Source: Bog-366 sp964501985 (lineage in GTDB: Bacteria; Acidobacteriota; Terriglobia; UBA7540). Taken from it: a stretch of 64,000 nt of DNA. The DNA is taken from assembly GCA_964501985.1 (NCBI GenBank), contig CAZCVY010000005.1, positions 1 through 64,000 on the forward strand. The letters run 5' to 3'. Under the pieces are notes generated by a model, which did not search any database, was not told where the DNA came from, and saw nothing but the letters and a program-made list of their open reading frames with translations. Below, in pieces: positions 1 to 8,297 of this stretch. Numbering within the stretch: position 1 is the first letter of the stretch; the number at the start of each line of letters is the position of its first letter. The position numbers were made by a program, and so were the translations under genes.

Positions 1-494
1 CCACGGTCTACTACACAATTCGTTTCGCGAAGGCGAATGGCATCCGCTGCATCGTGAATCCTGCCCCCACCCGGCCTCCGGATTTCAAGGAGGTCGCCGC
101 GGCGGACTACTTCGTGCCCAATGAAAGCGAGGCGGAGGCGATGGCGGGGATCCCCGTTCACTCGATCGAGGACGCGAAGAGATGCGCAGAAAATTTGCTT
201 GCGCAGGGCATATCCCGTGCCGTCATCACCCTGGGCGAGCGCGGCTCATTGCTGGCGACATCGGACGGATTGGAGTTAATCGCTGCCTTTAAGATCGATC
301 CCGTCGACACCACCGGCGCCGGCGATGCTTTCATTGGCAGTTTTGCCGTATTCCTTGCAGAGGGCCTGACCGACAAGGAAGCCCTTACAAGGGCAAGTCT
401 TTACGCGGCGCTCTCGACGACGCAGGTGGGAACGCAGAAATCGTTTCCGACTCGAGAAGAGTTCGACAAGGTGTGGAACAACAGGAAATTATGA
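1..494 (+). CDS. rbsK: Ribokinase (PfkB family), C-terminal part
   Basis: Phosphorylates D-ribose to ribose-5-phosphate in the cytoplasm. The open frame runs in from the window edge (first codon at position 3), so about the N-terminal half is missing. The visible part has the ribokinase segment 'IVNPAP', the motif 'ITLGERGSL' and the PfkB signature 'DTTGAGDAFIGSF', which carries the anion hole and the catalytic Asp. It ends with TGA at 492-494. Ribose freed by the nucleoside phosphorylases downstream would be its natural substrate, so it fits a nucleoside-catabolic locus. It converges with deoC across a short inverted repeat. Other PfkB sugar kinases are possible, but the alignment memory is closest to RbsK. 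Confidence 0.88.
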   Translation, partial: TVYYTIRFAKANGIRCIVNPAPTRPPDFKEVAAADYFVPNESEAEAMAGIPVHSIEDAKRCAENLLAQGISRAVITLGERGSLLATSDGLELIAAFKIDPVDTTGAGDAFIGSFAVFLAEGLTDKEALTRASLYAALSTTQVGTQKSFPTREEFDKVWNNRKL

Positions 495-583
495 ATTCTG
501 AATTATAAATTCTGAATTGTCCAAAAACCATCGCGACTGCTGCGGCATGGGGGCACACGGGAAGTTCTCATAATTCAGAATTC
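493..583. repeat. Inverted repeat between convergent rbsK and deoC
   Basis: GAATTCTGAATTAT at 493-506 is repeated exactly in inverted orientation at 570-583. Extra partial copies of the same word lie next to each arm (about 507-518 and 584-589). The 63-nt interval between the arms has no evident structure. The position between two convergent stop codons would suit a transcription boundary, but there is no T-tract of the usual terminator kind. Confidence 0.7.
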
Positions 584-590
584 AGAATTC

Positions 591-1277
591 TCACCACTTG
601 CCCAGCAGCCGGCGGCAATCCTCCAAAATATCCTTGGTCCGCGAGGCGCCGACGCGCGAGACGCCCAAGTCCCGGAAAGTCAGAAGCTGCTCGAGATTAC
701 GAATGCCTCCTGCCGCCTTCACCTGAACGTGAGCGGGAGAGTGGGCGCGCATCAATTTCACGTCCTCGATTGTGGCTCCGGAAGTACCGAAGCCGGTCGA
801 GGTTTTTACCCAATCGGCGCCGACGTCGGAGCAAATCTCGCATAAGCGAATCTTGTGTACGTCCTTTAAGTAGCAGTTTTCAAAAATCACTTTCACCTTT
901 TGATTGCGAGCATGGGCAATATCGATAACAGCCTTGAGATCCTGGCGCACGTAATCCCAATCCTCACTTAGCACCTTGCTGATGTTCGTGACCATGTCCA
1001 GCTCCTGGCAGCCGTCGTCCAGGGCCCGCTCCGCTTCCGCAACCTTGATGGCCGTAGTGTGGCCTCCATGCGGAAACCCGATGGTGGTGCTCGCCTTTAC
1101 CGTACTGCCCTGCAAAATCTCTGAGCACCTTGCGAGATAATAAGGCATGATGCAGACGCTCGCGCAGTTGTATTCCAGAGCCATGCGGCAACCATGCTCC
1201 AAGTCTTCGTCCGTCAGCGAGGGGGGCAGCAAAGAGTGGTCAACCATTTTGGCGATATCCTGGTAGGAAAAATCCAT
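591..1277 (-). CDS. deoC: Deoxyribose-phosphate aldolase
   Basis: Cleaves 2-deoxyribose-5-phosphate to glyceraldehyde-3-phosphate and acetaldehyde, the last step of deoxynucleoside breakdown. The 228 residues match the short bacterial DeoC length. The Schiff-base lysine is K158 in 'ADWVKTSTGFG', the second active-site lysine is K187 in 'VKAAGGIR', and the proton-relay Asp is D94 in 'ELDMV'. The ATG at 1277 has an AAGGAG Shine-Dalgarno six bases upstream. It is transcribed away from deoA, with a candidate promoter at 1357-1386. Together with deoA, punA and rbsK it completes the sugar branch of nucleoside catabolism. Confidence 0.95.
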   Translation of the reverse strand: MDFSYQDIAKMVDHSLLPPSLTDEDLEHGCRMALEYNCASVCIMPYYLARCSEILQGSTVKASTTIGFPHGGHTTAIKVAEAERALDDGCQELDMVTNISKVLSEDWDYVRQDLKAVIDIAHARNQKVKVIFENCYLKDVHKIRLCEICSDVGADWVKTSTGFGTSGATIEDVKLMRAHSPAHVQVKAAGGIRNLEQLLTFRDLGVSRVGASRTKDILEDCRRLLGKW

Positions 1278-1356
1278 TTTGTGCTCCTTGATGCGGCGGC
1301 GCTTCTTCTCGTGCAGACATCGGTAGTGCTCGCTTTCAGCTTTGGCTCGATTTAAG

Positions 1357-1386
1357 ATTGTATGCCGAGCGGCCCAGTGCGCTCAA
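1357..1386 (-). promoter_or_regulatory. Candidate sigma-70 promoter for deoC
   Basis: On the minus strand TTGAGC (1386-1381) and TACAAT (1362-1357) are separated by 18 nt. The site lies about 80 nt upstream of the deoC start. The rest of the 1278-1586 gap between the divergent deoC and deoA genes shows no other strong signal; an 80-codon open frame on the plus strand there has no family resemblance and was not called. Confidence 0.4.
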
Positions 1387-1586
1387 GGTCGATCCGCCTG
1401 ACTACCCACGCCCAATGAAACAAGAAAACTCAGACTCGGCCCACGGCGGCGTGTTCTTGGCGAAATGTGGGGAATGGCGTTGGGGAATCCCGCAGCGGGT
1501 TTTGCAAAGCGTGTATACTCCTAATTCCCGTCAAGCTAAGAGGGAAGTTGCGGGTTATGCCCCGGGTCGCGGACTAGAATCCGAGC

Positions 1587-2936
1587 ATGGACACGCCTGA
1601 ATTAATCCGGAAAAAGCGCAACGGCTTGGTCTTAACCAAGGCTGAGGTGTTTGACTTCGTCGAGCGCTACACCCGTGGGGAGATTCCCGACTATCAAGCC
1701 GCGGCGCTGCTGATGGCCATTTATTTTCGCGGGATGGACCGCCGTGAAACTGCCGACCTGACGGAGGCCATGCTGAGGTCGGGCCGCGAACTCGACTTTT
1801 CCGCCATGCCCCGCGCCAAGGTCGACAAACATTCCACGGGCGGCGTCGGTGACAAGACCTCTCTGATCGTCGCTCCAGCGGCAGCGGCGGCCGGCGTGCT
1901 GGTTCCGATGATTTCCGGTCGCGGCCTCGGACACACAGGCGGTACGCTCGACAAGCTTGAGGCCATTCCCGGCTTCAATCCTCGCCTATCGTTTCCGGAC
2001 TTCCACCGGGTGTTGGAAGCCCGCGGCCTTGCCTTTGGCGCAGCGACGGCGGAATTCGCTCCCGCGGACAAGAAGCTCTACGCCCTTCGCGATGTCACTG
2101 CCACGGTGGAATCGATCCCCCTCATTACGGCTTCCATCATGAGCAAGAAACTGGCGGAGGGCATCGACGGCCTGGTTCTGGACGTTAAAACCGGCTCCGG
2201 GGCATTCATGCAAGAGTTGGAGAATGCCCGCGCGCTGGCAAAGAGCTTGGTCAATACGGGCGTGGCGCATGGCAAGCGCGTTCATGCTTTAATCACTGAT
2301 ATGAGCCAGCCACTGGGAAGTGCGGTCGGGAATGCGCTGGAAGTTATCGAGTCGGTGGAAACCTTGAAAGGCCGCGGGCCACGAGATCTGGTGGAACTTT
2401 GCCGCGAGCTCACCGCCCACATGTTGGTGTTGGGGAACATCACGGATTCTCTGGATGAGGCGCGCTTGCGGTATGATTCCGCAATATCGAGCGGCGAAGC
2501 GCTGGACCGTTTTGCGCGCGTCGTCGCGGAACAGGGAGGCGATCCGAGCGCGCTGGAGGACTACTCGCGTTTGCCCCAAGCCCAGCATGAGGATTCTGTC
2601 GTGGCGTCCGAGGACGGATACATCGCCGGATTGGAAGCAAGGGTTATCGGCGTCGCGTCGATGATTCTTGGCGCTGGGCGAGATCGTTCCGACGCAGACA
2701 TCGACCCCGCCGTGGGCTTGGTGTTCGAGAAAAAGGTCGGTGACCCGGTACGCGCTGGCGAACGGGTTTGCATTCTGTACTCCAATGACCGCTCGCGGGT
2801 GCCCAGGGCTCTCGATATGATCCACAAGTCAATCGCGATATCCGCGGAACCAGTTTCTCCTCCGCCATTGATTTTGGAGCGCGTGCTGCGTTCGGAAGGC
2901 GACGTGACTTTGGCGGAGAGGATTGTGGAGCTTTAG
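1587..2936 (+). CDS. deoA: Pyrimidine-nucleoside / thymidine phosphorylase
   Basis: Phosphorolyses thymidine, deoxyuridine and possibly uridine to the free base and (deoxy)ribose-1-phosphate. The 449 residues match the family. The phosphate-binding loop 'KHSTGGVGDKTS' is at residues 81-92, and the family signature 'SGRGLGHTGGTLDKLEA' starts at residue 110. The conserved 'RDVTATVESIPLITASIMSKK' stretch follows around residue 170, and a C-terminal alpha/beta domain completes the fold. The start is ATG at 1587 with only a weak ribosome-binding site. Its sugar product needs a phosphopentomutase, not seen in the window, before DeoC can act. The exact base preference cannot be read from the sequence. 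Confidence 0.94.
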   Translation: MDTPELIRKKRNGLVLTKAEVFDFVERYTRGEIPDYQAAALLMAIYFRGMDRRETADLTEAMLRSGRELDFSAMPRAKVDKHSTGGVGDKTSLIVAPAAAAAGVLVPMISGRGLGHTGGTLDKLEAIPGFNPRLSFPDFHRVLEARGLAFGAATAEFAPADKKLYALRDVTATVESIPLITASIMSKKLAEGIDGLVLDVKTGSGAFMQELENARALAKSLVNTGVAHGKRVHALITDMSQPLGSAVGNALEVIESVETLKGRGPRDLVELCRELTAHMLVLGNITDSLDEARLRYDSAISSGEALDRFARVVAEQGGDPSALEDYSRLPQAQHEDSVVASEDGYIAGLEARVIGVASMILGAGRDRSDADIDPAVGLVFEKKVGDPVRAGERVCILYSNDRSRVPRALDMIHKSIAISAEPVSPPPLILERVLRSEGDVTLAERIVEL

Positions 2937-3071
2937 CAATTTGGCGATTCAGCGATTCTTGAAATCACTAAATGGCAGGCAGTGGGCGAATCGATGGATT
3001 ATTAAGTGATGGCGTGACCCGGCGATTCTCAAGATGATCCGATCGCCAAATCACTAAATCACCAGATCACA
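2937..3071. repeat. Degenerate short-word repeat tract between deoA and nupC
   Basis: The gap is built from variants of the words GGCGATTC, ATCACTAAAT and GATCGCCAAAT, repeated in loose tandem right up to the nupC start. Related words, dominated by CGATGNCCCGAT, recur at 43499-43531 (inverted) and 51145-51210. No Shine-Dalgarno is visible for nupC within this tract. Confidence 0.6.
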
Positions 3072-3072
3072 A

Positions 3073-4278
3073 ATGTCTATCACACGGATGATTCCGATCC
3101 TCGGCATGCTGGTGATACTGGCGGCCGCCGTCTTGCTTTCCAAGAACCGGAGAGCTATTCCGTGGCGCACCGTGGGCTGGGGATTGGCATTGCAGATCCT
3201 CGTCGCATTATTCGTGCTGCGCACAAGTATGGGCTATTGGCTCATGTCGAAGGTCTCGGGCGCGTTCGTGAGCGTCCTGAATTGTTCCTTCGCCGGCTCG
3301 TCCTTCGTGTTCGGCGCGCTCGGGGAAAAACAGGGAAGCTTCGGGATGATCTTTGCCTTTCAAGCCCTCCCCATGATCATCTTCGTTGCGGCGCTGATGT
3401 CCATTCTTTATTACCTTCGCATCATCCCGATATTGGTCGTACTGACAGGCAGGGCCATGGCCAAGCTGCTGGGGACGAGCGGCGCCGAATCCCTCGAAGT
3501 CGCCGCCAGCATTCTGATGGGGCAGACGGAAGCGCCTTTGGTGATCCGCCCTTATCTGGCCGACCTGACGGAATCCGAATTGATGACGATCATGACGGCA
3601 GGAATGGCCCATATCGCCGGTTCCGTCTTCGGCGCGTACGTTTTGTTCGGAGCGGAGGCGCGCCACTTGTTGACCGCGGTGGTGATGACGGCGCCCGGAA
3701 CCATCGTGCTCTCCAAAATGCTGGTTCCGGAAACCGGGCATCCCAAGACCTCCGGCGACGTCAAACTCACCGAGGAAGGCAAACCGATTAACCTACTGGA
3801 TGCCGCGTCCCGCGGGGTTTCCGACGGCCTTCACTTGGCTCTGAATGTCGCTGCAATGTTAGTGGCGTTTGTGGCGCTGATTTACCTGGTTAACTTGGGT
3901 TTGAGCGGGATGCACACGACCCTTCAGAGCTTGCTTGGTTATCCCTTGGCGCCTGTGGCGTGGTTGCTGGGTGTTCCGTGGAAGGACGCCGCGACGGTTG
4001 GGAATCTGATGGGAACCAAAGTGGTAGTGAACGAATTCGTGGCCTTCTCCATGCTGGGCCCGCTCAAGGGGCACATCGCGGAGCGCTCATTTACGATTGC
4101 CACTTTTGCTCTTTGCGGTTTTGCCAATTTCTCCTCGATTGGGATTCAAATCGGCGGCATCGGCGCCCTGGCCCCAGCGCGAAAACAAGACTTGGCCAGG
4201 CTGGGGTTCAGAGCACTCATCGCCGGCACCTTAGCGAATTACCTCGCGGCGGCGATTGCCGGGCTGCTGTTGGTATGA
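3073..4278 (+). CDS. nupC: Concentrative nucleoside transporter (CNT/NupC family)
   Basis: Imports nucleosides with a cation gradient. The 401-residue protein is mostly hydrophobic, with about ten membrane segments. It opens with a helix at residues 5-22 and carries the CNT core motif 'GQTEAP' at residues 150-155, the 'NLMGTKVVVNEFVAF' segment of the transport core, and 'GFANFSSIGIQIGG' near the C terminus. It sits between deoA and punA, so it should feed substrate to the phosphorylases and deaminases around it. The ATG at 3073 directly follows a repeat tract and lacks a clear ribosome-binding site. Proton or sodium coupling and base specificity cannot be decided here. Confidence 0.93.
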   Translation: MSITRMIPILGMLVILAAAVLLSKNRRAIPWRTVGWGLALQILVALFVLRTSMGYWLMSKVSGAFVSVLNCSFAGSSFVFGALGEKQGSFGMIFAFQALPMIIFVAALMSILYYLRIIPILVVLTGRAMAKLLGTSGAESLEVAASILMGQTEAPLVIRPYLADLTESELMTIMTAGMAHIAGSVFGAYVLFGAEARHLLTAVVMTAPGTIVLSKMLVPETGHPKTSGDVKLTEEGKPINLLDAASRGVSDGLHLALNVAAMLVAFVALIYLVNLGLSGMHTTLQSLLGYPLAPVAWLLGVPWKDAATVGNLMGTKVVVNEFVAFSMLGPLKGHIAERSFTIATFALCGFANFSSIGIQIGGIGALAPARKQDLARLGFRALIAGTLANYLAAAIAGLLLV

Positions 4279-4285
4279 ACCGTAA

Positions 4286-4316
4286 TCGAAAATAGAAACT
4301 GGAAACTCGAAACTGG
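4286..4316. repeat. Short tandem word repeat (TCGAAAAT / GAAACTGG type)
   Basis: TCGAAAATAGAAACTGG followed by AAACTCGAAACTGG forms a loose tandem after nupC. Words of the same kind recur at 20074-20097 and, within coding sequence, at 37197-37223 in rnr. Confidence 0.5.
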
Positions 4317-4387
4317 TCCAATCATCAGACCTCGAGTCCTTGAATTTTGCCTCAATTTGCGCTCAAACCACGGAAGTCGTAAACCTT

Positions 4388-5260
4388 ATGGCCCATCGAA
4401 CGCCACATGAAACTCGCTACTCTCAGCATAGTTTCGAGGAAGCGGAACAGGCTGCACAGTACATTCGCTCTCGAGGGATTGCGCCACGTGTTGCCATCAC
4501 GCTCGGTTCCGGTTTGGACGAGGTCGTCGGCCGGCTGCATGCGCAAGTGAAAATTCCATACGATCGCATCCCCCATTTCCCTGGAACGACGGTGCAGGGA
4601 CACGGAGGCACGCTGCATCTGGGCGACTGGGAATGTGTTCCCGTGGCCATTCTTGAAGGCCGTGTGCATTGTTATGAAGGTCATTCTCCCGCAACTGTAG
4701 TGTTCCCCGTACGCTCGCTGGCGCTCGCAGGGGTCAAGACCTTCATTTTGACCTGCGCCGCGGGAGGGGTTGCCGCGAAGTCGAAGCCCGGTGGTTTCAT
4801 GATTTTTTCAGACCACCTGCACCTGCAAGGGGTGAATCCTCTCGTGGGGATTCACGACCCACGCTGGGGAGCGCAATTCGTGGATTTGACTGAGGCCTAT
4901 GATCCCCGGCTTCGCGCCATCACTCGGAAAGCTGCCAGCAAGCTGCGTGTGCCGTGCTTCGAAGGCGTCTACGCTTCATTGCTCGGACCTACGTATGAGA
5001 CGCCTGCGGAAATCCGCGCCTTAAAGAGTATGGGCGCAGACGCGGTGGGAATGTCCACCGTCCCGGAAGTGATGGCGGCGCGACAGTTGAAGTGCCGCGT
5101 GCTGGCGATCGCCACCATTTCCAACCGCGCTGCGGGACTGGCAGGAAAGCCTTTGTCACACGAGGACGTGCTTGCCGCTGGGCGCGTTGCTTCGCGCCAC
5201 CTCGCCGATCTACTGGATGCGGTCCTGCCGAATTTGGGTGAGGGGAGTGAGACGCCATGA
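4388..5260 (+). CDS. punA: Purine nucleoside phosphorylase (trimeric PNP-I/II type)
   Basis: Phosphorolyses inosine, guanosine and deoxy forms to hypoxanthine or guanine plus (deoxy)ribose-1-phosphate. The family motifs appear in order: 'TLGSGLDEV' (phosphate), 'HFPGTTVQGHGG', 'EGRVHCYEGHS', 'TCAAGG', 'SDHLHLQG', 'GPTYETPAEIR' and 'GADAVGMSTVPEV'. The purine-contact Asn lies in 'ISNRAAG'. I chose the ATG at 4388, 11 nt after GGAAG. A TTG at 4340 would add 16 residues unlike the family. The resulting 290 residues match trimeric PNPs. The stop overlaps the cdd start (ATGA), indicating translational coupling. The free purine bases it releases are the expected input to the xanthine dehydrogenase at 11.4-15.2 kb. 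Confidence 0.94.
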   Translation: MAHRTPHETRYSQHSFEEAEQAAQYIRSRGIAPRVAITLGSGLDEVVGRLHAQVKIPYDRIPHFPGTTVQGHGGTLHLGDWECVPVAILEGRVHCYEGHSPATVVFPVRSLALAGVKTFILTCAAGGVAAKSKPGGFMIFSDHLHLQGVNPLVGIHDPRWGAQFVDLTEAYDPRLRAITRKAASKLRVPCFEGVYASLLGPTYETPAEIRALKSMGADAVGMSTVPEVMAARQLKCRVLAIATISNRAAGLAGKPLSHEDVLAAGRVASRHLADLLDAVLPNLGEGSETP

Positions 5261-5646
5261 AACCAGAGCAACTCATCGTGCGCGCAGTTGAAGTGCGGGA
5301 GAACGCCTGCGCTGACTACTCTCACTTTAAGGTCGGGGCGGCGCTGTTGGCTTCGAACGGCAAGGTGTATACGGGGTGCAACGTCGAGAATTCCACTTAC
5401 GGCCTCACGGTCTGCGCCGAGCGCGTCGCCCTCTGGAAGGCCCTGTCGGAAGGCGAGAGGAAATTCACGCAAATTGCGGTCGTCACATCCAGCGAGTCTC
5501 CGGCCTCACCCTGCGGCGCGTGTCGGCAAGTCCTCTGGGAATACTGCGGAGATATCGAAGTCGTTCTCGCCAATCCGCAAGGTTTCCGGGAGACCTTCCG
5601 GCTTTCGGAACTCTTCCCCCGTCCATTTGATCAGGGTTCTCTATGA
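5257..5646 (+). CDS. cdd: Cytidine deaminase
   Basis: Deaminates cytidine and deoxycytidine to uridine and deoxyuridine, which DeoA can then cleave. The 129 residues are the size of the homotetrameric single-domain class. The zinc site and catalytic Glu are C53-x-E55 in 'CAERVA', with C86 and C89 in 'PCGACRQ'. 'FKVGAALL' and 'GCNVENSTYG' form the nucleoside-binding part. The ATG overlaps the punA stop by four bases, so the two are very likely co-translated. It converges with add; the 52-nt gap between them holds nothing notable. Confidence 0.96.
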   Translation: MKPEQLIVRAVEVRENACADYSHFKVGAALLASNGKVYTGCNVENSTYGLTVCAERVALWKALSEGERKFTQIAVVTSSESPASPCGACRQVLWEYCGDIEVVLANPQGFRETFRLSELFPRPFDQGSL

Positions 5647-5698
5647 GTCACACAGCCACGTAGTACCCCTGCTTCGAGCCCATCGTGAACAAGTCGGC

Positions 5699-6796
5699 CT
5701 AGACCCCGGCGACCGGCAGATTTTCGGGGTAGCGGACTCTAGCGTAGCCCGATTTGATAGCCGTATAGATGATGCGGATGCGTTCGGCATAGGGCGCGAA
5801 AGCACTCTTCATGGAATTGATGGTGATTTTTTCGAAATCGTCGAGACCGAGGCCAAAGTTGTCCATGGCCACCTGAAATTCGTTGGTCATGCTGGTGCGG
5901 CTCATCAGCCGATTGTCGGTATTCAGAGTGACGCGGAACTGTTCGCGGTAAAGAACCTTGAAGGGGTGGTCGGCGATCGTGGGAATCGCGCCGGTGTGGA
6001 CATTACTCGAGAGACAGATTTCCAGCGGGATGCGCTTGTCGAGGACGTACTGTGCCAGCCCTCCGAGCTTCACTCCGGCTCCGTCCGTAACCGCGATATC
6101 ATCGATCAGCCGCGTGCCGTGTCCGATGCGATGCGCCCCACAATATTGGATGGCCTGCCAGATGGATTCCTTTCCGTAGCCCTCGCCGGCGTGCACGGTA
6201 ATATTGAAATTCTGGCGCTGGATGTAATGGAATGCGTCCACGTGTTTCTTTGGGGGATAGCCACCTTCCTCGCCCGCGAGATCAAATCCGACGACGCCTC
6301 GGTCGCGAAAATCCACGGCGAGTTCCGCCATCTCAAGTGAAATTTTCATATTGCGCATCGCGCAGACGATCAATCCCACAGGAATTTTGAACTCTCTTCG
6401 TCCCCGTTCCAGCCCTTTGAGTACGGCAGCGACCACGTCCATGTTGGTGAGCCCCTTTTTAGTGTGGAAAATGGGAGCAAACCGCGTCTCAAAGTAAACC
6501 ACTCCGTCGTTCTTCAGGTCTTCAACCTGTTCGTATGCGACCCGCTCCAGTGCTTCTGCGGTTTGGGTAACAGCGATGGTGTGGGCAAAGCCCTCTAGGT
6601 ACCCGGCCAAGTCCCCGCGATAAGCCCCCTGATAGAACCAATCTGCCAGTGCCGCCGGATCAGCGGTCGGCAGTTTGGTGTATTTGGCATCCTTGGCCAA
6701 TTCAATAATCGTCTCTGGCCGCATTGAGCCGTCCAAATGCTCGTGCAAAAGGACCTTGGGAAGAGCCCGCAAGGTGGACTTGTCGAGAAACATCAA
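5699..6796 (-). CDS. add: Adenosine deaminase
   Basis: Converts adenosine and deoxyadenosine to inosine and deoxyinosine for PunA. Zinc ligands are H18 and H20 in 'LLHEHLDGS', H202 in 'VHAGEG' with catalytic E205, and D294 in 'LNTDNRLMS'; H226 lies in 'RIGHGT'. The 'TDN' in place of the more common 'TDD' is the form also found in many actinobacterial adenosine deaminases and is not a defect. The length of 365 residues matches. Two ATG codons stand in tandem at the start. It is divergent from the threonine synthase gene across 246 nt with no obvious strong promoter. Confidence 0.95.
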   Translation of the reverse strand: MMFLDKSTLRALPKVLLHEHLDGSMRPETIIELAKDAKYTKLPTADPAALADWFYQGAYRGDLAGYLEGFAHTIAVTQTAEALERVAYEQVEDLKNDGVVYFETRFAPIFHTKKGLTNMDVVAAVLKGLERGRREFKIPVGLIVCAMRNMKISLEMAELAVDFRDRGVVGFDLAGEEGGYPPKKHVDAFHYIQRQNFNITVHAGEGYGKESIWQAIQYCGAHRIGHGTRLIDDIAVTDGAGVKLGGLAQYVLDKRIPLEICLSSNVHTGAIPTIADHPFKVLYREQFRVTLNTDNRLMSRTSMTNEFQVAMDNFGLGLDDFEKITINSMKSAFAPYAERIRIIYTAIKSGYARVRYPENLPVAGV

Positions 6797-7042
6797 ACCG
6801 CACCTCCACTGCCCAGGGGGGCAAGCTTCATTATATGTAATTGTTCTTGACCCGACGCGGAATTAACTGCGCTCGCGATGAGCAATGGCTAGATTCTAAT
6901 TCTCCCGCCCCGCTGGGGAAGATCGAACACACGTTCTGCGGATTAAAACCGTTATCGTGAATTTCTCGCATGAAGCCCTATTATCATTGGCTTCCGATCG
7001 GAATCGGGGTAATCTATTCCCTCCAAAAGCAAGGACCTCAAC

Positions 7043-8287
7043 GTGGAATTTGTAACGGGGCTGAAGTGCGTTTTTTGCGGCGCGACGTACTCGACGCGTG
7101 TTCCTTATACGTGTCCGGCGTGCGGAATCACCGGCATGCTGGATGTTCAATACGATTACTCCGCGATTGCAAGGTACCTGAATCACCGGGCCTTGGCCAA
7201 GCGCTCCGAGTACTCGCACTGGCGTTACCGCGAGTTGTTGCCCATCCGCAAGGACGCGGTGCTACCTGCTCTTCAGGTGGGGTGGACGCCCGTCATGCGG
7301 GCAGACTCTCTGGCGCGTTATTTGGGATTGAGAACTCTTTACCTCAAAGATGACGGACGCAATCCTAGCGGGTCGTTGAAGGATCGCGCCAGTTCGGTGG
7401 GCGTGGTTAAAGCACTGGAGAAGCGGCAGAAGATTATCGCCTGCGCCAGCACCGGGAACGCAGCCTCTTCGCTCGCGGGAATGGCGGCGTCGCTGGGACT
7501 CCGGAGCGTGATCTTTGTTCCCGAGCGCGTTCCTGAACCCAAGGTTACCCAACTGCTCATTTTTGGCGCGACCGTCTTGCGTGTTCGCGGCAGTTACGAG
7601 GACGCGTTTCAACTGTGCCAGCGCGCGTGCGAACGCTGGGGTTGGTACAACCGCAACAGCGCCATTAATCCCTATCTGGTCGAAGGCAAGAAGACCGTGG
7701 GCCTCGAAATCTGCGAGCAGCTCACGTGGCAAGTTCCCGACTGGGTAGGGGTTTCGGTGGGCGATGGCTGTACGATCGCCGGTGCGTGGAAGGCTTTTAA
7801 CGAAATGAAGATGCTGCGGCTCATCGACCGCACGCCCAAAATGCTAGGGGTACAAGCGGCCGGCGCAGCCCCGGTTACAAAGTCATTTCGCAGTGGTGAA
7901 CCGCTGAAACCCATCGAACCGAAGACCATTGCCGACAGCATTGCGGTTGGGGTGCCGCGCAATTGGAAGAAGGCAGTGCTTGCCATTCAGGCGTCCGGCG
8001 GCACGATGATCAACGTCGAGGACGAGGAGATTCTTGAGGCAATGCGCAGCGCCGGCCGCTTGGCCGGCATCTTCGCCGAACCCGCTGCGGCCACAGCCAT
8101 TGCCGGCGTGCGTCGCGCAGTTGCGGACGGAGTCATCGGCCGCGGGGAACGAGTTCTCGCGGTGGTTACCGGCAATGGCCTGAAGGACATTCGGAGCGCA
8201 CAGTCCGCGGTCGCCAAACCATTTGACATATCGCCAGATGGAGCGGGGCTGGACGAAATCTTGAAGAAGCAAAACCTTGCATCGTGA
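7043..8287 (+). CDS. thrC: Threonine synthase (PLP fold type II, N-terminal zinc-ribbon-like)
   Basis: Likely converts O-phosphohomoserine to threonine. The start is GTG at 7043, seven bases after AAGGA. A CxxC...CxxC cluster (C9, C12, C24, C27) resembles a small zinc ribbon and is common in this clade of threonine synthases. The PLP lysine is K113 in 'NPSGSLKDRAS', and the phosphate-loop motif is 'STGNAASSLAG'. At 414 residues it fits the family. No other threonine-pathway gene is nearby, so its place among nucleoside genes is unexplained. A related beta-eliminating PLP enzyme is possible, though the motif set favours ThrC. The next gene follows after 10 nt. Confidence 0.85.
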   Translation: MEFVTGLKCVFCGATYSTRVPYTCPACGITGMLDVQYDYSAIARYLNHRALAKRSEYSHWRYRELLPIRKDAVLPALQVGWTPVMRADSLARYLGLRTLYLKDDGRNPSGSLKDRASSVGVVKALEKRQKIIACASTGNAASSLAGMAASLGLRSVIFVPERVPEPKVTQLLIFGATVLRVRGSYEDAFQLCQRACERWGWYNRNSAINPYLVEGKKTVGLEICEQLTWQVPDWVGVSVGDGCTIAGAWKAFNEMKMLRLIDRTPKMLGVQAAGAAPVTKSFRSGEPLKPIEPKTIADSIAVGVPRNWKKAVLAIQASGGTMINVEDEEILEAMRSAGRLAGIFAEPAAATAIAGVRRAVADGVIGRGERVLAVVTGNGLKDIRSAQSAVAKPFDISPDGAGLDEILKKQNLAS

Positions 8288-8297
8288 GGAGTTAATT

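Noticed and set aside
1358..1600. 80-codon open frame between deoC and deoA
   Set aside because: No ribosome-binding site, no family resemblance; it overlaps the deoA start and a candidate promoter.
5288..6340. 350-codon plus-strand open frame across cdd and add
   Set aside because: It overlaps two well-supported genes in other frames, and its translation resembles no family.
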